Part shown: one piece after another, positions 25,136 to 34,100 of the stretch
Layout: each line of letters opens with the position of its first letter
How positions within the stretch are numbered: position 1 is the stretch's first letter
Source of the DNA: Culex pipiens pallens
Lineage: Eukaryota > Arthropoda > Insecta > Diptera > Culicidae
Direction: 5' to 3'
DNA length: 64,000 bases
NCBI RefSeq assembly: GCF_016801865.2
Contig: NC_068937.1
Coordinates: forward strand, 129,308,117 to 129,372,116
Notes under the pieces: model-generated
Told to the model about the DNA's origin: nothing
The model's database searches: none
What the model saw: only the letters and a program-made list of their open reading frames with translations
Made by a program: the position numbers and the translations under genes

Positions 25136-28100
25136 AACCAACCAAACGGGACCACGCGGTCACTTCTTACAAATTGAGTTGTTTCCATGTATTTTTAGAT
25201 CTACATTCTATACATGCAAATAACTCGCATAGGCATTTGATAGTAACAGTATTCCTAATTCCAGGCGTCGTTCACCAAGCCGTGATGGTCTTGTGGTTAG
25301 CATTTTTGCTTACCAATCCAAAGGACGGGGGTTCGAACCCCGACTCGGGCGACTTTGATTTTTCGTTCATGTTCAGTGTTTCAAGATTAATATTTCCTAT
25401 ACTTTCTCGTTGGGAGCAGATGGGAATCGAACCCAGGACCATTCGCTTACAAAGCGAACACCGTGACCAGTCAGCCACGGCCGCTCCCCTTACACCGATT
25501 ATCTAATTTATTGCTCTAAAATATCCTGAACCTATTCAGACTGCAGTCCAGATTTCCTTCAGTTGGCGGTAGTGGCTTAAATATAATTTTTTAAATATTT
25601 TTTTTTTTGTAAAACATGACATTATAAACTTTTCTAGAATTTAACATTGGATGGTATCATTTTATTTGTTTTCGTTTCTTGTTTTTTTTTACAGTTTCAA
25701 TGAATTTCTTCAAGCATTAGAAGTCATGTCATATGAAAAATAAAAGAAATTTTTAAAAATTTTAAGATGATAAATATGAAAAAAAATTAAATCACATTGG
25801 ATTAAAAATTATGATTCAATCAAAATCCAAAGCACAGCAAAAAACAACAATTTTTAATATTTTTTAAACTAACTAAAAATCGCTGTTCTTGTTCAGATTG
25901 AAGTATAGATTATCACCAATTAACAGTATTGAGCTAATTCTGTATTTGTAAGCTTGAAAAACATAACAAATTTAACAAAAACGTAGATTTTATGACTGTT
26001 TAAAAAAAATCCCGGGATCCCGGGAATTCCCGGGATTTCAAAAATATTTTTCCCGTTTCCCGGGAAATTCAATACCCGGGAAAATTGGACGCTCTAACTC
26101 CACGTCAAGCTCAAAGGCGGTGCCACCAGCGCCGACGACGACTTGAGGAGGTCGGGGAAGTCGCGGACGAAGGGGATCGAGAGCGGCGGTCAATTCTAGC
26201 ACTACGGGTCGGGGAAGAGGGAGTCGCGGAGGTTGTAGGGCGTCGACCAGCAAGATTGACTTGTTCTTGGTTAGTGCAGCGTCGCCGGCGAAGACAAGCT
26301 TCCCTGCGAGCGGACGGAACATTTCCAAGGTGGTTTACATTTCGGACGAGGATGACGATTACACACCCTCCCCGTCACGCTGAAATATGTTACATTCTTT
26401 TTATTTTGGAACCAGTGTTAGATTGTTGCCTTTCTTATTTCTTATCTTTTCCATTCTGGATTCGTATTCCTAGATTCTGGCCCGACTTGCCGACCTGTAG
26501 CCCTTGGTCGTGCAGCGCTTCATCACGTCCGAAATCTTGACCGTCTTGTTTGCCCCGGCCAACTCCCGCACCAGCACGAGGACCTTGTCCGACGTGTTTG
26601 GACGCTGTAAATAAAGAACGATTTGTTAGTAGGTCGTAATTTGAGTCGTTTATAAAAAGTAACTTACTGAGTGGTCTTCTGTTCGGTTTAGTTCAGTTTG
26701 GTCTTGGACATTTGCAGCAGACGAAGGGCCTCCTTCACGTCATCCTTGTCAACCTCGTCGGCCGGACAGAGCCGGGCAAGGGCGGTCGAGAGCCGCAAAA
26801 TTCCCAGCAAGTTTCGGGCCGAGGTGAAGGTTATGGCGCGTTTGTTGCGTGTTTCGCGGCGCAGTTCTGCGTACGCGTTGACAATATACTAGGACAGTTC
26901 CGGCGTGAAGATGAACGGCAGCTTGCGCTTGCACAGTGCGATGTACCGGCGGCTTTCTGTAGCTGTTGATGAGGGTGATGTGTTTGGCCAGACGAAGATC
27001 GTTGTCGCGGCCGAGAAGGTCAAAACGGGAAAGCAGAGCGGCTTGCAGTTGGATGTTCTGCTCGATGATTCGACGTGGTTCTAACGGTTGGACGCCGGAT
27101 TGGCCACGGCAAGGATCGACATGGGCCTCACCTCGGTGCGACGGGTAACGATTCTTCGAACCGTGATCAACTTGTCGATGCTCTCCGGCTCCGGCGTTCG
27201 GTGCTTGAAGTAAACCTTGTAAAGATTGACCAGCTCGACCGGAATCGTGTTCCGCGCATCATCTCCTCCTTGCCGGTGACACTGCCATCCTGACCTGGGT
27301 CATTTCCATCGTTGGTCAGTGGAGCTTCCCCACCGGAGACAGCGGACGCATCTCCCCAGCTACCGTACGGGATACGGCCAACGCAGGTCGAGGGGGTTCT
27401 CGCCGGATTGGTTCACAACGAGACAATCTTCCGCCACGGCAATCTGCTGGTGTAAACGATAGTCGAAATGGAGTTGGCCGCGATGGTGGTTGGATTGCTG
27501 GTTAAAACTCCTCCACCCAGCTCGTCACTGGCTTATATTTTAAACGTCCTCTTCCACCAGTAAATTCGATGAGGTCCACTTCCGGGTGCCTCGTTTGGAT
27601 GGTTGGGATATATCCACAGGGACTTTTGCTTGCCGCACACGACGACAGAACGAAAACGTGTATAAAAACATTGGATGAAAACATGTTGTTTTGTTTTGAT
27701 GTGATGACATTTACACGCTAATCTGAAAAACTCATATAATAGAGCAAAACATTCTCATCATTCCAATTATTCTGGAATTAAACTGGAATTATTCCAGAAT
27801 GATCGAGTGTCAACCCCCTTGGTCCTAGCGTTATAGGGACATTCGTTGGGCTTCATAAGGTTTGGCACATATTTCACAACTCTTTCGTAATAATCGCTCC
27901 AGAAATTGTCTATAAAATTGCACATGTTGATTGGGCCAATTTTCATCGGGTATCGGTTGAACTGATTGTTCCCCAAAGAACTGTGGTACAAATCTATTGA
28001 AGTCTTAAAACAACACATTTCACACAAATTTAAACCATTTCAAAGATACATGACTAACCTCAAAACTGTCTCCAATGTCCACAGTTTGGATAATTTTCCC

Positions 28101-31100
28101 CGATAGAGCTGCCGTCGTTCGGTTAAGCTTGCGGACCCTTACGGTACATTCCATCATTCCGGTGCCGTTGCAGTAGCTGAACGAATCGAACATCACCTGG
28201 ACCGAGCTGGCGGGGGAAATGGTCAAAATAAGCAAACAAGAGGGGATAATTATCGTCGGAAGCTTCATTTCCAGCAATAATTTTAACCAAACTGAAGCGG
28301 TTTGAGCAGATTTAGTACTGGCTTGCCTGAATCGTTTGCGTGACTATCGTTGCAAAAGTAATTTCATCTAACTAACCAGTTATTGTTTCAGCAAGGAAGT
28401 TAACATCGTGACATCGGTATAATGTAAATGCAATGTTATTTTACCTCAGCGATAAAATTTGCATCAGTTTTTGATGTGAAATTTCACCTTACTCCATGGG
28501 AAAGGTGAGCATTATTACAAATCAATGTACAATAAAAAAAATGCAAAGCTTCGTTTTTGGATTCATGAAGTATCGCGCGCCTCCTTCGAAGTACAGTCCA
28601 GACTCGTTTATCCCGAGCAGACGGAAATAACTTGGGAAGGTCAGTTTTTGATATTGTGAGAAGATCGTAATATGTTATTGGGATGATCGGATTAGTTGTT
28701 AAAATAACAAAAATCAATAACAAAGATTTGTTCGAAGAATAACTTAAACTGTTATTATGTTGTTATTGCAATAACAAACCAATAACACAGAAGGAATCAT
28801 GAAGGAATAACAAGATTTGTTATTTTGTGCGGAGAGGTGGAGCAGCATAATAACAAAAATTGTTATTGAACTGGTATGTCTCCATAACAAAAAAAAAGTT
28901 ATTGTTTTGGTTTATTTGTAATTTGCAAATAAACCTGCAGTTGCCATAACTCCTCTGTACTAGTCAGGGTTGCAGAGTCGGGTACCTTCAAGCGACTTTG
29001 AATCCATACTTTGAAGACAACTCCGACTCTGGATGCAGGATATGACGTCAACGCCGATTTCAGCTCTCCAGAAATACCCGACTTCACAGATTCCGACTCC
29101 AAGTAAAAGTTGCTGAAAATTAGCTGATGCTGATGCCGTCTCAGAGGTCTCACTCCAGCTCGAACTTCAACGTCGGCTCCGACTTCTTGGCTCTGTGAAA
29201 ATAATAACAGTTTTTGTTATTTACATTTCAAAAATTCTCAATAAATAAATCAATTCCCTTAGGGAATATAACAAAATTAAAAAAAAAACTTTCAAAAGTT
29301 AAATTTATTGGATTAATTTTAGCTTAAAGACCCCATTTCATGGTTAAGTAAATGACCACGATGAAATTGGTCAAAATTATTCCATAGTTCTAGCCAATAT
29401 TAGCAAAGTCCCTTAGGGGGTATATCGAATAATTAAAAAAATCAACTATCAAAATTTCAACTTTTTAGAATAATTTTAACTTAAGGACCCCATTTCATGG
29501 CCAAAATAATGACCCTGACGAAATTGGTCAAAATTATTCCATAGTTCTAGCCAATATTAGCAAAGTCCCTTAGGGGGATATCAAATAATTAAAAAAATCA
29601 ACTATCAAAATTTCAACTTTTTAGAATAATTTTAACTTAAGGACACCATGTCATGGCCAAAATAAAGACCCCGACGAAAATGGTTAAAATTATCCCATAG
29701 TTCTAGCCAATATTAGCAAAGTCCCTTAGGGGGATATCAAATAATTAAAAAAAACTTTCAAAATTTCAACTTTTTAGAATAATTTTAGCTTAAGGACCGG
29801 ACCCCATGTCATGGCCAAAATAATGACCCCGACGAAAATGGTCAAAATTATCCCGACGATCTAAACATATTTAACAAAAGAATAACAGATTGTGTTATGG
29901 ACACTTAGAAACTTTTCCATTTGTGCGATTTATGGTAATTTTATTTCTAAGTCAGAATACCAAACGAATAGAAAATCTTGTTATTAGGAGAGTTTTTGAA
30001 ATGTATAACATTTCCTCTTATTATCGTGTTATTAAACATTTTCAATATAATATCACATCAATACCAAATCTTGTTATTTTATCAGAAACTGTTATTATTT
30101 TTTCTTCTTGAAATTGAAGTTCAGGATAAAATAATAACACTTTTTGTTATTTTAACAGGATTTGTTATTGAAATATTATTAATTTTGTCATTACCGTCTG
30201 CCCGGGATCCGAAGACTTCGGAAAATTTAACTTCGGATAATCGAATCAGAAAAAAAAAATTGTCCAATTTTGTATTGTTGAGCTGACCTCTAAACTACGC
30301 TAAAGTGATTAAAAATGTTCAAATCAAAGATGGCGGTAACGAAATATTGGAAAAATGCATTTAAAAAAACTTTAAAAATAACAATCAAACCGTTGTAACG
30401 TCACGACCGAAATTTTCCTTTCTTTCCCTCCTTAAATCACCAGTTCGAGCGAGAAAATCTAATGATTCAATTTGCAACTGATTCAACCATTCCAAGTGTA
30501 ACAAAATTAGCTCCGCAGCCTTCCACAAGTTTAACCCCTGCCAAAAACGTGTAGCTTTTTTAGGAGAACGCGCCCACATCCGACCAAGCGCTATCCAAAG
30601 GGCGTAATACAATTTATTGCTCACTTCGGAAATCGTACCCGCTCCCGCGTCACATCCAATTGAAAGGAGGGCAAATTCTTCTCGGAACGTGTTCGTGGAG
30701 CAGGATTCTTTTCGGTGAAAGATTGATTTTTCCACGAATCAAAACAAAACTTCCATTGACGTGGGTTTGATTTCTAATTTCCATACCTCGCGGCGATCAG
30801 ATATCTTTTCGGAAAAAAACGAATATGGCGCTCGCTATAAAAAGCAAACTTCGTTTGACACTTGAGACGCTTCGCCATTATGGCGCACACGTTGATTGCG
30901 GGTTAAGCATTTCCGAGAGTTGTTTACGCCACGCAAACAAAAACTAAATTTAGAAGCGCGCATTCCGTTTTGTGTAGAAACGAAAGTGTACCTAGAACAA
31001 ACAACTCACCTTTTCGCTTGTCTTATCTTGCAGCTTCCACCACCGCCGCAGATCGAGCTGGTCGTCGATAAGCCACACCTAATGGGCGTCTTGCGGAGGC

Positions 31101-34100
31101 CAATCGTGCGGATACGACGTAAGTGTTTGTTTTGCTTGGAGAATCCACAAATAAGCTTAACCCTTAATCCTTCCTCTTCTTCTTCTTCTACACTTCCCTC
31201 TGGAAATCGTCATCACCAGCGGCCACCAGCTCGGAGGTGTCGGCCCGGCGAAAAAACCGCACCAGCATCGAAAACAACACGACCAAGGTGCGGGGCGAGG
31301 CGGCGGTGGCCATCATCAAAAAGTCCACCCAGGAGAACTCGGAACCGAAGGGTTCGCTGGCCTGTGCGCTGCCCTGGGGCCACGGCTGGGGTTGGGCGAC
31401 CCTGCCGAATGGCATCTGGAGCGGCGGTAAGTTGCTTTTGTTTACCCACTTTTGACGTTTGTAGCTGCACTTAATTTTGGGCGCCTTGCCAAATGGTTGC
31501 TTTATTTCTAAGCGTGTAAATGTAACTCAGTTTTTGACAGTTGCATAGTTACACCACGTTGATCGCTCCAAAGTAGAGAATATCAATATTGGTCACAAAA
31601 ACCTTAGAGAAATCTGAAGTATTTCAGTTTCTTAGGTAAAAAATGTCCTGACAACTAATTTGATGACTTATGTTGCCTGTTTTGTGTAAGCTCGAAAGCT
31701 CCAACTAAATAGTAGAATAGCAACAACAACAAAATAGAAGAAAAAAAGACGAACCCCCGTCTCCGACGTCGATCTCATCACATTAATTGAGCTCGCTGGG
31801 CTGGAAATAAGCGCAGCAAGATGGGATTTCATGATGATTTCCTTTTTTTTTCGCTAGCTTTTTCTCTCAAAGTTGCGTTCACAAGAGATGATGACAAAAA
31901 TCGAGCGCGAAAAAAGCAAAAAAAAACGAATCCCATCACATCCGGAGCCTTTGCCAGTCGAGTAGGGGCAGATATCAAAGAGACACAAATCCTGATCTTT
32001 CCGAGATGGGATTCTGGGCTTGAATCAACTTGAATTTGTTCTATACCTAAGTATTTTTTTTACCATTTTCGGTTAATGCTTTTTACAAGACCGTACAACT
32101 TGAATTTTCAAAATTTGTTTTTTCAACTTATCTCTTTTATCATTAGGTTTTTCAATTTTAGGTTGTTTCAAGGTTGTTTATCTTGATTTCATCCATTTTG
32201 TGTTTTTTAAACATAAGTCCTTTCATATTGAGTTCTTTGGAGCGTTTGGTACGGTATGTCCACGCATCCTTCCTCCCCTGTTGATTCTGAGAAATGTAAT
32301 CCGTTCTCAGAATCCTCTCTGCGGTAAACACAACGCAGTAGGGCTGGCCGCTTTAATTTTTGAAATACATTTTCGGGTGTATCCGAGTACTGCAATTATT
32401 AATAATGACAAGAAAAGTGCTTGGGGCGTAATCTTATCACAAGACTTTCCAGCATGCTTTCATCGGACTGGCTGCGTTTGTGTTAGATTAGAGATTAGAT
32501 TAGATAAGTCCTTTCATATTGAGTTCTTTCAACCTGTTTTCTTTTCACCCTGATTTTTTTCGACTTAAAATTCTCCATCATTATTTATTATAACTTTTGA
32601 AATTTGAAATTTTGAATTATTGTTTTTTTAACTTATTTTTTTTAATTTCAGATTTTTCAACCTGAGTTTTTTTTCAACATAAGATCTTTTGTTTGGTTAT
32701 TTTATTATTTTTTTTGTTTTTGCTTGAATCATTTGTTGAAAATAATTACGAGGCAGTATTTGTAGATTCTGCTCGGTTTGTTCTAGAGGTCGTATCGAGG
32801 TGCTCCGATTTGGATGAAACTTTCAGCGTTTGTTTGTCTATGCATGAGATGAACTCATGTCAAATATGAGCCCTCTACGACAAAGGGAAGTGGGGTAAAA
32901 CGGGCATTGAAGTTTGAGGTCCAAAACACATGAAAAATCTTAAAATTGCTCGCATTTTCGTAAAACTTCATCAATTCCAACTCTCTTAGATGCATTCGAA
33001 AGGTCTTTTGAAGCCCTTCAAAATGTGCTATAGACATCCAGGATTGGTTTAACTTTTTCTAATAGCTTTTGCAAATTACTGTTAAAAATGGATTTTTTTA
33101 AAACCTTAATATCTTTTTGCAACAGCCTCCAACACCCGTACTCCCATAGGTCAAAAGATGGGTAATTTCATGCACTATAAGCCTATGGTATTAACTTTTT
33201 GGCCAATCGCAGTTTTTCTCATAGTTTTTCGATTTTTCTATAACATACATTTTACAACGTTAGTTTTTCCCCTGTAGGCCACCATAGCGGCACTTTTTGG
33301 TCTCAATTTTGTCATATTCGGAATCCTCGGACAATTTCACATAAGTAAGAAGTATCGGAGTTGTAATTTTGATTTAAAAAATATTTAAATAAAACATTTT
33401 TGAAAAAAGAAATAGATCTTATTTACCCTATGATCAATACGTCAAATGCTGTATCAAGTAGGCGAAAACTTGTTTTACCCCTAATCCGACAAAATTCTAA
33501 ATAATATTTTAATTAATTCTAAATGGAATATTTCTAATCAAATTCAAAATTCCAACACCTCAATCTAATGTAAAATTTTCTGAGGATTCCGAATATGACA
33601 AAATTGAGATCAAAAAGTGCCGTCTTCTTGGCCTACAGGGCAAAAACTAACGTTATAAAATGTTTGTTCTAGAAAAATCGTAAAACTATGAGAAAAACTG
33701 CGATTGGCCAAAAAGTTAATACCGTAGGCTTATAGTCCATGAAATTCCCTAACTTTTGACCTATGGGAGTATGGGTGTTGGAGGCTGTTGCAAAAAGTTA
33801 TTAAGGTTTTAAAAAAATCAATTTTTAACAGTAATTTGCAAAAGCTATGAGAAAAAGTCAAACCAATCCTGGATGTCTATAGCACATTTTGAAGGGCTTC
33901 AAAAGACCATTCGAATGCATCTAAGAGAACTGGAATTGATGAAGTTTTACGAAAATGCGAGCAATTTTAAGATTTTTCATGTGTTTTGGACCTCAAACTT
34001 CAATGCCCGTTTTACCCCACTTCCCTTTGTCGTAGAGGGCTCATATTTGGCATGAGTTCATCTCATGTATAGACAAACAAACGCTGAAAGTTTCATCCAA

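Larger units (their letters stand above)
24559..26096. mobile_element. Non-autonomous hAT element inside the MRE11 fragment (TSD ACTCCACG)
   Basis: Ends TAGTGCGTCCA and, on the complement of the right end, TAGAGCGTCCA. Perfect 8-bp repeats ACTCCACG flank it (24551-24558, 26097-26104). Subterminal CCCGGGAATTCCCGGGA arrays resemble those of the element at 17177-18499, although the terminal sequence differs. It contains a (GT)n run and two tRNA-like modules. No transposase. Confidence 0.9.
23701..26383 (+). pseudogene. mre11: MRE11 (double-strand-break nuclease) 3' fragment, decayed and interrupted
   Basis: Recognised from the pattern VLHQNLADRGPKNYLPE then LELVIWGNEHG, matching the MRE11 phosphodiesterase block VIHQN-NFIPE-LVIWGHEH, including the HEH metal-ligand region changed here to NEH. 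Downstream, FDKRCGILSI, LQTVPSVCVETV, QNFAAEKVEEMIERAKG and SMTELTRRMVDYE follow MRE11 order, then the Gly/Arg-rich stretch GGRGSRGRRGSR and the tail VVYISDEDDDYTPSPSR with TGA at 26381-26383. Breaks: frame change near 23775, stops near 24002, 24019 and 24142, and further shifts. The hAT at 24559-26096 splits it before the Gly/Arg-rich part. The N-terminal half is missing. It is non-functional cargo of the 23442-27821 element. Confidence 0.88.
23442..27821. mobile_element. Gene-capturing (Pack-type) DNA transposon carrying MRE11 and MCM7 pieces
   Basis: Perfect 15-bp inverted ends CAAGGGGGTTGACAC (23442-23456 and complement at 27807-27821) and perfect 8-bp direct repeats GTCCTAGC (23434-23441, 27822-27829). 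Both subterminal zones carry several ATTCCAGAAT/ATTCTGGAAT palindromes. The cargo is a convergent pair: MRE11 3' part (plus) and MCM7 part (minus), the latter with an intron, so capture was from genomic DNA. A hAT element is nested at 24559-26096. No transposase is seen, so it is non-autonomous. An 8-bp duplication suits hAT or P superfamilies; the termini do not decide. About 27300-27700 holds GC-rich sequence of unknown origin. Confidence 0.88.
23277..28268 (-). pseudogene. DUF1091/CheA-like secreted protein gene, split by a transposon
   Basis: Minus strand. ATG at 28268 starts a signal peptide (MKLPTIIIPSCLLILTIS, then SPASS). Exon 1 ends at 28059 with GAG|GTTAGT; a 55-bp intron (28058-28004, ending TTTTAAG) leads to exon 2 at 28003. 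The frame runs to 27822, is interrupted by the element at 23442-27821, and resumes at 23433 to TGA at 23279-23277. Counting the duplicated GCTAGGAC once gives 182 residues with no other break. NECPYNARTLEVNDW and VPAGLWKMIHVI match the late CPY and P-G-W pattern of insect DUF1091/CheA proteins, MD-2-like extracellular lipid-binding relatives, some acting in gustatory sensilla. The gene lies antisense in an intron of the PH-domain-like gene. As assembled it should be null unless the insert is spliced out. Confidence 0.75.

Noticed and set aside
25078..25506. 142-residue frame beginning with Cys/Val repeats
   Set aside because: Begins in the TG microsatellite and crosses two tRNA-like modules.
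26085..26540. 151-residue Arg-rich frame
   Set aside because: A frame-shifted reading of the MRE11 Gly/Arg-rich region; the frame giving GGRGSRGRRGSR and VVYISDEDDD is the ancestral one.
30385..30735. 116-codon minus-strand frame with protein-like composition
   Set aside because: No ATG at the start, no splice or promoter context and no recognised family; could be chance. A protein search would settle it.
32855..34055. Two 60-residue frames, 58 of 60 residues identical, on opposite strands
   Set aside because: They are the two arms of a foldback element, not a duplicated gene pair.
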